A stretch of 64,000 nt of DNA, from positions 96,487 through 160,486 of the forward strand of contig NZ_JAKLLN010000008.1 in assembly GCF_023150065.1 (NCBI RefSeq), read 5' to 3'. The notes beneath the pieces are model-generated. The model saw nothing but the letters and a program-made list of their open reading frames with translations, searched no databases and was not told the origin of the DNA. The DNA comes from Zoogloea sp. GTDB lineage: Bacteria > Pseudomonadota > Gammaproteobacteria > Burkholderiales > Rhodocyclaceae. A program made the position numbers and the translations under genes. Below, one piece after another: positions 7,951 to 17,955 of the stretch; position 1 is the stretch's first letter; each line of letters opens with the position of its first letter.

Positions 7951-9338
7951 TCGGCCCCCGACTCCAGGGGCATCCTCAGCATTGCATCGATCAAGCCGCC
8001 ACCGCCCTGCCCGGACGCCAGCATCGTGTCATCACTCTCGGCCTTCATGGCGTGCTGACCAGCATCCTCCGAAGCACTCGGCAGATCGGTCAGTCGGAGG
8101 GCGAACACCTCCAGGGACGCCCCCTTCAGCACGGCCGCCAGCATCTCCTCCCGCTGGGTCTGACGCGCCAGCGCCGCAAAGCCCTGCAGGCGCTCCTCAT
8201 CGAACACGAAGGCATTATTGACCAGCCCCCGGTCCAGCAACTTCTGGTGCAGCGTGGCCCCGGCCAGGGGGTCGCCCCCCACCGCCACGATGCGGTCGTA
8301 GGCCCAGCGGTCCGCGTAATCGAAGACCGTGGTCGCCACCCACGACAGGCTCGACACCGACAGGCCGACGCGCATCATGAAGGACTCCCGCAGCACGTTG
8401 CCGGCCTGCATCGCCACCACCTTGCCCACCTCTTCCCCCACCCGCTGGGCGTACTCCCGGCTCGCCTGTTCGGCGATACTGCGCGCCGCGTCCTGGAGCG
8501 CCTGCTTGGCCGCGGCTTCACTTGCCGACTTGGCCGCCGCCGTGGCGGCCGCCTGGGCCGCCTGGTTGGCCGCCACCTTGGCCGCCTGGGCTGCGGCGTT
8601 GACGCCCACCGCCAGGGAAGCGATATCGAACAGGGTGGAGACGATCTCCTTGCTGTAGTGATAGGTCTTCATGCGGGCGCCGCCCTCTTCGGACAGACCC
8701 TGGGTCCACAGCACCATCCACAGGGCTTCATCCGGGGTGATCTGGGGCACGAAGAGATCCAGCGGATGGATGCTCATCAGCCAGTGGAAGTCCTGGTAGG
8801 CCGGCGTCAGGGGTGGCGCCAGGCGGGTGTAGCCGCGGCACACCTCGAAGGGCCTGACCATCACCGTGCGCCCGGCCGCGGTCTTCACCGGGAAGGGATC
8901 ACCGTCATCGCGCAGCTCGGCGAGCTCCAGGAGCATCTTGTTGGTGTCGTCCTTGCGGTAACCCTTCAGCTCCACGAGCTTGTCGCCCAGTTGCAGACCG
9001 CTGTCCGGGGTGGCGGCGATCACGGTGAGGCGCTCATCCACCTGCAGCGCCCGCACCCAGGCCACCCGATCGTCGACGGGCCACTCGTAGCTCGTGGCCA
9101 CGCTGAAGGGCAGCTCCCACTGGCGGCTGCATCCCGGATCCTTCAGGGCCGCGGAGCGGACGATGGCCGGACGCAGGGCACGCTCGCCGTGGCCCATCAG
9201 GCGCAGGTTGGCGAGCAGCGTCTCGTTCACCTTGCGGCCATCGTCGACGGTGTATTTCATCGTGCTGCATCCGCTGATGAACAAGGTCGCCAGCAGGGCA
9301 AGCAGGACAGCCAGTCGGGAAGGGACGAGGGTCGGCAC
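7947..9338 (-). CDS. Predicted lipoprotein with PDZ-like segment and Ala-rich helix
   Basis: I do not recognise this protein. From the GTG at 9338 it has 463 residues with a type II signal: the hydrophobic run RLAVLLALLATLF ends in the lipobox ISGC. After the lipid anchor is a region of about 90 residues (around SGLQLGDKLVELKGYRK) that reads like a PDZ strand pattern. A WLMSIHPLDLFVPQ segment and a very Ala-rich amphipathic helix (roughly residues 220-320) follow. The start is uncertain because no strong RBS is visible; an upstream in-frame start at 9440 would bury the signal peptide and is unlikely. It is translationally coupled (ATGA) to the MORN-repeat gene. The divergent neighbour is tkt. 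Confidence 0.7.
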   Translation of the reverse strand: MPTLVPSRLAVLLALLATLFISGCSTMKYTVDDGRKVNETLLANLRLMGHGERALRPAIVRSAALKDPGCSRQWELPFSVATSYEWPVDDRVAWVRALQVDERLTVIAATPDSGLQLGDKLVELKGYRKDDTNKMLLELAELRDDGDPFPVKTAAGRTVMVRPFEVCRGYTRLAPPLTPAYQDFHWLMSIHPLDLFVPQITPDEALWMVLWTQGLSEEGGARMKTYHYSKEIVSTLFDIASLAVGVNAAAQAAKVAANQAAQAAATAAAKSASEAAAKQALQDAARSIAEQASREYAQRVGEEVGKVVAMQAGNVLRESFMMRVGLSVSSLSWVATTVFDYADRWAYDRIVAVGGDPLAGATLHQKLLDRGLVNNAFVFDEERLQGFAALARQTQREEMLAAVLKGASLEVFALRLTDLPSASEDAGQHAMKAESDDTMLASGQGGGGLIDAMLRMPLESGAE

Positions 9339-9513
9339 AGCGTGCTGTAAGAAAATGTAATCACCGGGACGAGCCGCGATTATGCCGGAGTTTTGGCGCC
9401 CTGACCGCAAGCGCCCGCGCGCCCACAAATCCCCCGTCAAGGCTACCCAAGTGCCAGTAAATCAAAGATAATTGCGGTCTTTGCGCGCCGTTCCCCCGGC
9501 CCAAGGTTCTTCG

Positions 9514-11544
9514 ATGTCTTCTTCGCGTAACGTCAAGCCGCCCGTCTTCAACTCCCTGACTGGCGCGATTCGCGCGCTGGCCATGGACGCCGTCCAGAAG
9601 GCCAATTCCGGTCACCCCGGCGCCCCCATGGGCATGGCCGAAATCGCCGAGGTGCTGTGGCGGCGCCATCTGCGCCACAACCCGGCCAACCCCCAGTGGG
9701 CCGACCGCGACCGCTTCGTCCAGTCCAACGGCCACGGCTCGATGCTGATCTACAGCCTGCTGCACCTCACCGGCTACGATCTGTCCATCGACGACCTCAA
9801 GAACTTCCGCCAGCTGCACAGCAAGACCCCGGGCCACCCCGAAGTCGGCTACACCCCCGGCGTCGAGACCACCACCGGCCCCCTGGGCCAGGGCATCACC
9901 AACGCCGTGGGCATGGCACTGGCCGAGAAGATCCTCGCCGCCGACTTCAACCGCCCCGGCCACGCCATCGTCGATCACCACACCTACGTGTTCCTGGGCG
10001 ACGGCTGCCTGATGGAAGGCATCTCCCACGAGGCCTGTTCCCTGGCCGGCACCTGGGGCCTGGGCAAGCTGATCGCCTTCTACGACGACAACAACATCTC
10101 CATCGACGGCCACGTGGATGGCTGGTTCACCGACGACACCCCGAAGCGCTTCGAAGCCTACGGCTGGCACGTCATCCGTGACGTCCAGGGCCACGACCCG
10201 GTCGAGATCGAGGCTGCCCTCAAGGCCGCACAGGCCGAAACCGGCAAGCCCTCGCTGATCTGCTGCAAGACCATCATCGGCGCCGGCGCTCCCAACAAGC
10301 AGGACAGCCACGACGTCCACGGCGCGCCCCTGGGCAACGCCGAGATCGAGGCCGCCCGCGCTTACATCGGCTGGACCCACGCCCCCTTCGAGATCCCCGC
10401 CGACGTCTACGCCGCCTGGGACGCCAAGGCCAAGGGCGCCGCGCTTGAAACCGACTGGAATGGCCGCTTCGCCGCCTACGCCGCCGAGTTCCCCGAGCTC
10501 GCCGCCGAGTTCAAGCGCCGCATGGCCGGCGACCTGCCCGCCGACTGGTCTGCCCACGTGGAAGCCGTGCTCGCCAAGGTCACCGACAAGGCCGAGACCA
10601 TCGCCACCCGCAAGGCCAGCCAGAACAGCATCGAAGCCTTTGCGCCCAGGCTGCCCGAGCTCCTCGGCGGCTCCGCCGACCTGGCCGGCTCCAACCTGAC
10701 CCTGTGGTCCGGCGCCAAGGGCGTCAGCAAGACCACCGGTGGCAACTACGTGTATTACGGCGTGCGCGAGTTCGGCATGGCGGCCATCGCCAACGGCATC
10801 GCCCTGCACGGCGGCCTGGTGCCCTACACCGCCACCTTCCTGATGTTCAGCGAATACGCCCGCAATGCCCTGCGCATGGCGGCGCTGATGAAGGTGCGCC
10901 AGCTGTTCGTGTTCACCCACGACTCCATCGGTCTGGGCGAGGACGGCCCCACCCACCAGCCCGTCGAGCAGACTGCCTCCCTGCGCCTGATTCCCAACAT
11001 GGACGTGTGGCGCCCCTGCGACACCACCGAATCCGCCGTGGCCTGGGCGGCCTCCATCGAGCGTCGCGAAGGGCCCTCGTCCCTCGCGTTCTCCCGCCAG
11101 AACCTGCCCTTCCAGGCCCGCAGCGCCCAACAGGTGGCTGATATCCGTCGCGGCGGCTACATCCTCGCCGAAGCCGGTACTGCTGCACAGCCGGCCGCGC
11201 CGCAAGCCGTTATCATCGCGACCGGATCGGAAGTCGCCCTGGCCGTGGCGGCCCAGAAGCAGCTGGCCGACGAAGGCGTCGCGGTGCGCGTGGTGTCCAT
11301 GCCCAGCACCAACGTCTTCGACCGCCAGGACGCCGCCTACCGCAGCACCGTACTGCCGGCCGGCCTGCCCCGTGTGGCGGTGGAAGCCGGCGTCACCGAC
11401 GGCTGGTACAAATACGTGGGCCTCGAGGGCGCCGTGATCGGCCTCGACCGCTTCGGCGAGTCGGCCCCGGCGGGCGAGCTGTTCAAGTATTTCGGCATCA
11501 CCACCGACGCGGTGGTGGCAGCCGTGAAGAAGGTTCTCGCCTGA
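9514..11544 (+). CDS. tkt: Transketolase
   Basis: Thiamine-diphosphate enzyme moving two-carbon units between ketoses and aldoses in the pentose-phosphate (and Calvin) pathways. The 676 residues show the family landmarks: [18 protein letters not shown] at the N-terminus and the ThDP motif [13 protein letters not shown]...DDNNISIDG (about 154-185). The pyrimidine domain contains [18 protein letters not shown] and [20 protein letters not shown]. The ATG at 9514 has AAGG about 8 nt upstream and matches the usual N-terminus; an in-frame ATG at 9472 is less likely. It heads the tkt-gap-pgk series and is divergent from the lipoprotein gene. Confidence 0.96.
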   Translation: MSSSRNVKPPVFNSLTGAIRALAMDAVQKANSGHPGAPMGMAEIAEVLWRRHLRHNPANPQWADRDRFVQSNGHGSMLIYSLLHLTGYDLSIDDLKNFRQLHSKTPGHPEVGYTPGVETTTGPLGQGITNAVGMALAEKILAADFNRPGHAIVDHHTYVFLGDGCLMEGISHEACSLAGTWGLGKLIAFYDDNNISIDGHVDGWFTDDTPKRFEAYGWHVIRDVQGHDPVEIEAALKAAQAETGKPSLICCKTIIGAGAPNKQDSHDVHGAPLGNAEIEAARAYIGWTHAPFEIPADVYAAWDAKAKGAALETDWNGRFAAYAAEFPELAAEFKRRMAGDLPADWSAHVEAVLAKVTDKAETIATRKASQNSIEAFAPRLPELLGGSADLAGSNLTLWSGAKGVSKTTGGNYVYYGVREFGMAAIANGIALHGGLVPYTATFLMFSEYARNALRMAALMKVRQLFVFTHDSIGLGEDGPTHQPVEQTASLRLIPNMDVWRPCDTTESAVAWAASIERREGPSSLAFSRQNLPFQARSAQQVADIRRGGYILAEAGTAAQPAAPQAVIIATGSEVALAVAAQKQLADEGVAVRVVSMPSTNVFDRQDAAYRSTVLPAGLPRVAVEAGVTDGWYKYVGLEGAVIGLDRFGESAPAGELFKYFGITTDAVVAAVKKVLA

Positions 11545-11643
11545 GCGGGTGACAACCGGACACAACAACAGGGTCGGCTCCCTGCGGGGTGCCGAATGCA
11601 ACGTGATTTTGGTTTCGTGTATCTGAACTAGGGAGAAGAATCG

Positions 11644-12672
<1,029 letters not shown>

Positions 12673-12685
12673 CACCGCTGTTTCG

Positions 12686-12712
12686 ACGCCCCGCCCCGTG
12701 CGGGGCGTTTTT
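12686..12712 (+). terminator. Intrinsic terminator between gap and pgk
   Basis: A perfect 8-bp stem (ACGCCCCG at 12686-12693 and CGGGGCGT at 12701-12708) with a 7-nt loop runs into five T residues. It lies 14 nt after the gap stop and 28 nt before the pgk start. pgk would then depend on read-through or on a promoter not evident in this short gap. Confidence 0.8.
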
Positions 12713-12739
12713 CATTCCAGAGCCTCGAAGAACATCATC

Positions 12740-13924
12740 ATGCAAGTCAAGAAACTCATCGATCTCGACGTCAAGGGCAAGAAGGTCTTCATCCGTGCCG
12801 ACCTCAACGTCCCCCAGGACGACGCCGGCAACATCACCGAAGACACCCGCATCCGCGCCTCCATCCCGTCCATCAAGTTCGCCCTCGAAGGCGGCGCGGC
12901 GGTCATGGTCACCTCCCACCTGGGCCGCCCCACCGAGGGCGAACTGAACGCCGAGGACAGCCTTGCGCCGGTCGCCGTGCGCTTGGGCCAGCTGCTGCAC
13001 AAGCCTGTGCGCCTGATCCAGAACTGGGTGGAGGGTGGTTTCGAAGTCGCCCCCGGTGAAGTCGTGCTGCTGGAAAACTGCCGCTGCAACAAGGGCGAGA
13101 AGAAGGACAACGAAGAACTCGCCAAGAAGATGGCCGCCCTGTGCGACATCTATGTGAATGACGCCTTCGGCACCGCCCACCGGGCCGAAGCCACCACCCA
13201 CGGCATCGCCCGCTTCGCCCCCGTGGCCTGCGCCGGCATCCTGATGGGCGGCGAGATCGACGCCCTGGGCAAGGCCCTGCATGCCCCCAAGCGCCCGCTG
13301 GTGGCCATCGTCGGTGGCTCCAAGGTGTCGTCCAAGCTGACCATACTCAAGTCCCTGGCCGACAAGGTAGACCAGCTGATCGTCGGCGGCGGCATCGCCA
13401 ACACCTTCCTGCTGGCTTCCGGCAAGCGTATCGGCGACTCCCTGGCCGAGCCCGACCTGGTCAAGGAAGCCCACGCCATCATGGACATGATGAAGGAACG
13501 TGGCGCCGAAGTGCCCCTGCCCACCGACGTGGTGGTGGCCGACGAAGTCTCCGCCCTGGCCCGCGCCAACAAGATCTCCGTCGATGACGTGGCCGTCCAC
13601 GACCGCATCCTCGACATCGGCCCGAAGAGCGCCGCCCGCCTGGGCGAGATCATCGCCAATGCCGGCACCATCGTCTGGAACGGCCCGGTGGGCGTGTTCG
13701 AGCTGCCCCAGTTTGCCGGCGGCACCAAGATGATGGCCTCCGCCATCGCCCACTCCGAGGCCTTCTCGATTGCCGGTGGTGGTGACACCCTGGCCGCCAT
13801 CGCCAAGTTCCACATCGCCGACGACGTGGGCTACATCTCCACTGGCGGCGGCGCCTTCCTGGAGTTCCTCGAAGGCAAGACCCTGCCGGCCATCGCCGCC
13901 CTGGAAGAGCGCTTCAAGGACTGA
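12740..13924 (+). CDS. pgk: Phosphoglycerate kinase
   Basis: Transfers phosphate between 1,3-bisphosphoglycerate and ADP. The 394 residues contain the family signatures [15 protein letters not shown] (about 17-31), [12 protein letters not shown], the KVSSKLTIL region and the C-terminal nucleotide motif [15 protein letters not shown]. The ATG at 12740 gives the standard N-terminus [16 protein letters not shown]; an in-frame ATG at 12698 lies inside the preceding terminator and is rejected. It completes a lower-glycolysis/Calvin block with tkt and gap. A terminator follows 25 nt after the stop. Confidence 0.96.
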   Translation: MQVKKLIDLDVKGKKVFIRADLNVPQDDAGNITEDTRIRASIPSIKFALEGGAAVMVTSHLGRPTEGELNAEDSLAPVAVRLGQLLHKPVRLIQNWVEGGFEVAPGEVVLLENCRCNKGEKKDNEELAKKMAALCDIYVNDAFGTAHRAEATTHGIARFAPVACAGILMGGEIDALGKALHAPKRPLVAIVGGSKVSSKLTILKSLADKVDQLIVGGGIANTFLLASGKRIGDSLAEPDLVKEAHAIMDMMKERGAEVPLPTDVVVADEVSALARANKISVDDVAVHDRILDIGPKSAARLGEIIANAGTIVWNGPVGVFELPQFAGGTKMMASAIAHSEAFSIAGGGDTLAAIAKFHIADDVGYISTGGGAFLEFLEGKTLPAIAALEERFKD

Positions 13925-13949
13925 TCCATCCGGCATCTTCAGCTCGTCG

Positions 13950-13973
13950 AAAGGCGGCCTCCGGGCCGCCTTT
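13950..13973 (+). terminator. Probable terminator after pgk
   Basis: Perfect 9-bp stem AAAGGCGGC (13950-13958) and GCCGCCTTT (13965-13973) with a 6-nt loop. The stem ends in TTT followed by CCCATTT, so the U-tract is short. It lies 25 nt past the pgk stop. Confidence 0.7.
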
Positions 13974-14060
13974 CCCATTTCGGGCAGAAAAATCTACAGC
14001 CACGCAGGCCGGGCGCCGTTATCCTGAGCCCAGGCATACAGCAGCGAGGCCACCCACCCC

Positions 14061-15221
14061 ATGCCCCTACCGGTCAGCGCCCTCATCGGCTCGCCCCGCC
14101 GCCTGGTCACCGCCATCGTGCTGTTCCTGGTGCTCGACCTGACCGTGCTCATGATCAATCTATGGATCGCCGAACAGGTCGCCCAGGACGCGGTCGCCAT
14201 CAACCTGGCGGGCCGCCAGCGCATGCTGTCCCAACAGATCACCAAGGCCCTGCTCCTCACCACCCGCCCGCGCAGCGGTGAGGATGCCCGCAGCGCCCGG
14301 CAGGAAACCGACGAGGCCTTCGGGCTCTTCGAGGAAACCCTCAAAGCCTTTGCCGAAGGGGGGAAGGCCCGGGGCGGCGACGGCACCAGCGCCCACCTGA
14401 AAGCCGTGGACGGCGAAGGCGCACGGATTGTCACCGAGGCCCGCAGCCTGATCACGCCCCTGTCGCTACTCCTCGCCGCCACCCGTGCGGAGCCAAGCGC
14501 CGAGCGGAGCCCCGCCGCCGCCTACATGGTGCAGCACAACCCCCAGATCCTGGCCCTGATGAACCGGCTCACCACCGTTCTCGAACATGATTCGATCCGT
14601 CGTACACGGGATCTCCGCCTGATCCAGAGCGGCGCCTTCGCCCTGGCCATGGCGAACTTCCTGATCATCGTGCTCGGCATGGCACGCCGCTACCGTCTGA
14701 TAGAAGAAGACAGCCAGCGCTGGCGGGCGATGGCACGCCACGACCCCCTGACCGGCATCGCCAACCGCAAGGCCTTCGAGGAAGCCGCCAGTGCCCAGCT
14801 GATGCGGGCCCAGGTGGATGCCCAGCCCGGCGCGATGCTGATGCTCGACCTGGATGGATTCAAGGGCATCAACGACCGGTTCGGGCATTCTGCGGGCGAC
14901 GCCATCCTGCGTGCCGTCGCCACCCGCCTGGAGGGCGCGGCCCGGGCCACCGACGTGGTCGCCCGGCTGGGCGGAGACGAGTTTGCCATCCTGTGCCCGA
15001 TGCTCGGCGGCGAGGACGATGTGGGGCAGCTGTGCGAACGGCTGGTGGACAGCGTGCGGGGCATTTCCCGCGCGGATATTCCGGGCTGCCCGCTGGGCGT
15101 GAGCATCGGTGTGGCGCTGTACCCCGACGACGGCTACGACCCGGCACACCTGCAGCTGCTGGCAGACCGGGCCATGTATGCCGCCAAGCGCGCTGGCGGA
15201 AACCGCTGGCACATCGCCTGA
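14061..15221 (+). CDS. Membrane sensor diguanylate cyclase (PilJ-type sensor, GGDEF)
   Basis: Predicted to make cyclic di-GMP in response to a periplasmic signal. The 386 residues start with a membrane helix (LVTAIVLFLVLDLTVLMINLW, about 14-34). A periplasmic type IV-pili/NarX-like sensor domain with the signature NLAGRQRMLSQQITKALL follows, then a second membrane helix (about 193-212). The GGDEF domain (about 225-380) has an intact RLGGDEFAIL active site, and RATD sits five residues before GGDEF, the canonical inhibitory I-site, so product feedback is expected. Single gene, convergent with the TPR gene. The nearby adhesin and secretion genes make an effect on attachment plausible, but no direct link is visible. 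Confidence 0.9.
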   Translation: MPLPVSALIGSPRRLVTAIVLFLVLDLTVLMINLWIAEQVAQDAVAINLAGRQRMLSQQITKALLLTTRPRSGEDARSARQETDEAFGLFEETLKAFAEGGKARGGDGTSAHLKAVDGEGARIVTEARSLITPLSLLLAATRAEPSAERSPAAAYMVQHNPQILALMNRLTTVLEHDSIRRTRDLRLIQSGAFALAMANFLIIVLGMARRYRLIEEDSQRWRAMARHDPLTGIANRKAFEEAASAQLMRAQVDAQPGAMLMLDLDGFKGINDRFGHSAGDAILRAVATRLEGAARATDVVARLGGDEFAILCPMLGGEDDVGQLCERLVDSVRGISRADIPGCPLGVSIGVALYPDDGYDPAHLQLLADRAMYAAKRAGGNRWHIA

Positions 15222-15254
15222 GCAGCACGGTGACCGAAGCTCAGTGACCGAAAC

Positions 15255-16955
15255 TCAGATCTGTTGCTCCCGGCGGATCTTCCATTCGCCGCCCTCACGC
15301 ACCCACTCCAGCTGCTTGCGCCCCACGTCGCTGTAGTTGCCCGACTGGTAGCGCTGCTCGAAGATCACCGAGACGGCCTCGCCTTCGGCCTTGATGGCCG
15401 GGCCATTGACCTGCACCTTGATCTCGCCCTTCTTGTCGAGCTTGCTGCGGCGATCCGCCTCCCAGGCGGCCCGGGCGCGCTTGTCGGCAGGGACGAAGCT
15501 ACTGGCGTAGAAGCCCAGGTAGCGGCTCGCGTCCTTGGACTCCCAGGCCAGGCGCCACGCTTCCAGACGGCTGGCCACCAGACGGGCAGCGTCGTCGGCG
15601 CCGGCGGCCGGCTTGGCCACAGGTGCCGGGGCGGCAGGTGGGGCAGCCACCGCCACCTTGGCGGCAGGCGCCGGGGCCGGCGCTGCGGCAACAGCCGGTG
15701 CGGCGACCACGGCGGGAGCCGAGGCTGGCTTCACTGCCGCCGCCGTGGTGGCCGCTGCCGTGCCCACCGTGCCAACCCGGCTCAGATGCTGACGGAACTC
15801 CGCATTGCCCGGTTCCAGCGCCAGGGCGCGCTCAAAGGCCTGACGGGCACCCGCCGTATCGCCCCGGGCCTGCAGGACCAGACCAAGAGTGTCGAAGAAG
15901 GTGCTGCGGCCGGGCTCCTTGTCGGCGGCGCGCTTGGCCAGGCTCAAGGCTTCATCCAGGCTGGTCTTCTGGTTGGCGAGCAGGACAGCCAGATTGTTGG
16001 CGATGCGGGTATTGTCGGGATCGATCCGCAGGGCTTCCCGGTAGGCCTTCTCGGCCTCGGCCGGGCGCTTCAGATGTGCCAGCGTCTGGGCCATCAGGGC
16101 ATGGGGAAGTGAGCTGCCGGGCGCCATGGCAATCGCCCGCCGATAGGCTTCCAGCGCCTGCTCGCCGCGGCCCAGGGCCTGCAGGGCATCGCCCCGGGCC
16201 ACCACGGCAGCGGCGTAGTCCTTGCGCTGGGCCAGAGCCCTGTCCAGCAATTCGAGAGCCTTCTCTGCCTGCCCCTGCTTCAGATGCGCCAGGGCCCGGG
16301 CATGCAGGACACGGGGATTGTTCGGTTCCCGGCGCAGGGCGTCGTCGAGCACCCGCCCGGCTTCCTCGGTGCGTCCATCCATGGACAGGGCCATGCCGAG
16401 CTGCAGTTGGGCCTCGACCATCTCCGGACGCAGCCTCACCACCTCGCGCAGCAGGCTGACCGCCTGCCCGGGCTTCTTGAGGGACTCGGCATAAAGGGCG
16501 GCAAGATCGAGTTTGAGCTGGGCGTCGTCCGGGCGATTGGCAATGGCGGCCCGGTAGCTCTCCTCGGCCGCTGCCGGCAGCCCCTGTTCCACCAGCAGCC
16601 GGGCCTGGGCCTGGAGGACGGACGGCTGCCCCGGCGCCATCGCCACGGCGCTGGACATCCAGTCCCGGGCGAGCTTTGCCTTGCCCTGGGCATGGCTCAC
16701 GGCGGCCATGCCGAGCATGGCTTCAACTGACGAGGGGTTCTGCCGGTATGCCTCGCTGAAGGCCTTCTCGGCCTGGTCGAAGTTCCGTGCCCGCAGGGCT
16801 GCACGGCCCCGCCCCAGGGAGTCGCTGTCGGCGCGGGCGGCCCCTTCCAGCGCAGCGGCAGGGCTGCCGAGCATCAGGTCCGCACTAGCGACGAGGGAGA
16901 AGAGGGCAAGGCCCGACCCCAGGATCAGGGCTGGGTAGAGACGGGTTCGATGCAT
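15255..16955 (-). CDS. Secreted TPR protein with C-terminal NTF2-like domain
   Basis: Encodes 566 residues: a signal peptide (YPALILGSGLALFSLVASA), about ten TPR units (residues 50-380, e.g. PDNTRIANNLAVLLANQ), then a Pro/Ala/Val linker of about 60 residues. The C-terminal domain of about 110 residues is NTF2/Cds6-like, running from RLEAWRLAWESKDASRYLGFY to QLEWVREGGEWKIRREQQI. The same C-terminal domain occurs at the end of the type I secretion channel at 29227-31059. The ATG at 16955 is supported by GAGG upstream. It is separated from the next minus-strand gene (PEP-CTERM) by a terminator. TPR proteins near exosortase substrates often belong to surface-polysaccharide or adhesin assembly, which is inference here. 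Confidence 0.8.
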   Translation of the reverse strand: MHRTRLYPALILGSGLALFSLVASADLMLGSPAAALEGAARADSDSLGRGRAALRARNFDQAEKAFSEAYRQNPSSVEAMLGMAAVSHAQGKAKLARDWMSSAVAMAPGQPSVLQAQARLLVEQGLPAAAEESYRAAIANRPDDAQLKLDLAALYAESLKKPGQAVSLLREVVRLRPEMVEAQLQLGMALSMDGRTEEAGRVLDDALRREPNNPRVLHARALAHLKQGQAEKALELLDRALAQRKDYAAAVVARGDALQALGRGEQALEAYRRAIAMAPGSSLPHALMAQTLAHLKRPAEAEKAYREALRIDPDNTRIANNLAVLLANQKTSLDEALSLAKRAADKEPGRSTFFDTLGLVLQARGDTAGARQAFERALALEPGNAEFRQHLSRVGTVGTAAATTAAAVKPASAPAVVAAPAVAAAPAPAPAAKVAVAAPPAAPAPVAKPAAGADDAARLVASRLEAWRLAWESKDASRYLGFYASSFVPADKRARAAWEADRRSKLDKKGEIKVQVNGPAIKAEGEAVSVIFEQRYQSGNYSDVGRKQLEWVREGGEWKIRREQQI

Positions 16956-17111
16956 GAAGACCTCGGACGGTGAAGCGGGGCGACGCGGGCAGGAGAGTAC
17001 TGGCAAGCCTCTTCTGCATCACGGAATTCGGTCACAAAACGTGTTCAGGAAAACATTTTACAGGCATATGCCAATCTGCCGCGCTGCCGGCCCGCCAGGG
17101 GCCGAAAAGAG

Positions 17112-17133
17112 AAAAAGGGGGCAAGCCCCCTTT
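17112..17133 (-). terminator. Intrinsic terminator after PEP-CTERM gene
   Basis: On the minus strand GGGGGC-TT-GCCCCC forms a strong stem followed by TTTTTCTC. It lies about 60 nt downstream of the PEP-CTERM stop at 17192 and separates that gene from the TPR gene. Confidence 0.8.
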
Positions 17134-17191
17134 CTCCGCTTCTCGCGGCATGCGCTGCCAGACGGGCCCCCCGAAGGGTGCCCGATGACGA

Positions 17192-17866
17192 TCAGGCCTT
17201 GCGACGACGGACGGCGGCGATACCAGCCAGACCCAGCGCGCCCAGCAGGGCGGTGGCGGGCTCGGGCACGGTGCCGGTGGCCGGGGTGGCCTGGATCAGA
17301 TCCTGGCTGGAGCCGTTGAGCCAGCTGGTCAGCTTGTAGTTGCCGGTGGCGGGGGCGCCAGCGGCAATGTTGCCCAGGAAGGTGTCTGCAACCAGCAGGG
17401 CCAGATCTTCTTCAAAGCTGCCGGTGTCGCCAACCCAGTTCTGGTAGGTGCCGGTGGTCAGATTGTTGTCGTCCAGGGTTTCCCACAGGGCGATCTGGAA
17501 GCCGGCCAGGGCGGAGGCATCGCTGAAGTCGAGGGTGGCGTAGCTCTGGTTGAAGAGCGCCTGGGTGCTGGCATTCACCGCGTTGCTGGCGGAGAACTCA
17601 AGACCCGGGGGGGTCAGGGCGCCAACGCCAACGCCTTGCAGCAGCTCGAAGCAGAAAGCCAGGAAGCTGGTGCCGCGGGTGAGGTTGTCGACGTTGAACA
17701 CGCCGGCAACGACGTCGTCCTGCACGCCACCGACATTGACGGTGAAGGCCAGGGAGTTGATGTCCTGCTCGAGCACCAGGGAGTCAGCCTGGGCGGAAGC
17801 GCTGGCGAAAAGACCGACGGCAGCCAGGGCCACGGCGGATTTCTTGAAGAAGCTGCTGTGATTCAT
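17192..17866 (-). CDS. PEP-CTERM sorting domain protein
   Basis: Encodes 224 residues with an N-terminal signal peptide (SAVALAAVGLFASASAQA) and a C-terminal PEP-CTERM tripartite signal: VPEPATALLGALGLAGIAAVRRRKA with the PEP motif, a hydrophobic helix and basic residues at the end. Such proteins are exported, cut by an exosortase (EpsH family) and delivered to the surface or exopolysaccharide; no exosortase is in the window. The middle region is an acidic beta-rich domain I cannot assign. The start at 17866 has GGAGA upstream. It lies 89 nt downstream of the giant adhesin on the same strand, with a strong hairpin between, so read-through from the adhesin transcript is possible. Confidence 0.88.
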   Translation of the reverse strand: MNHSSFFKKSAVALAAVGLFASASAQADSLVLEQDINSLAFTVNVGGVQDDVVAGVFNVDNLTRGTSFLAFCFELLQGVGVGALTPPGLEFSASNAVNASTQALFNQSYATLDFSDASALAGFQIALWETLDDNNLTTGTYQNWVGDTGSFEEDLALLVADTFLGNIAAGAPATGNYKLTSWLNGSSQDLIQATPATGTVPEPATALLGALGLAGIAAVRRRKA

Positions 17867-17918
17867 TGATTTTTCTCCTACGTTTAAAAAGTGACTGCGT
17901 GTCCGGATGGCGCCTTGG

Positions 17919-17947
17919 GCACCCACCGGGAAGATCCCGGCGGGTGC
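17919..17947 (-). other. Strong hairpin between adhesin and PEP-CTERM genes
   Basis: GCACCCACCGGGA and TCCCGGCGGGTGC form 12 of 13 pairs around a 3-nt loop, 9 nt past the adhesin stop. No U-run follows on the minus strand. It could be a partial (Rho-assisted) terminator or a 3'-end stabilising structure that sets different levels of the two mRNAs. Confidence 0.6.
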
Positions 17948-17955
17948 GTTGAGAC

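Noticed and set aside
15229..15258. Short tandem repeat GTGACCGAA(G/A)CTCA between the GGDEF and TPR genes
   Set aside because: A 14-nt near-duplication with no symmetry or known binding motif; it probably arose by slippage.
17867..17955. Sigma-54 promoter for the left PEP-CTERM gene
   Set aside because: GG-N10-GC spacings can be found, but the flanking bases do not fit TGGCACG/TTGC; most are part of the hairpin at 17919-17947.
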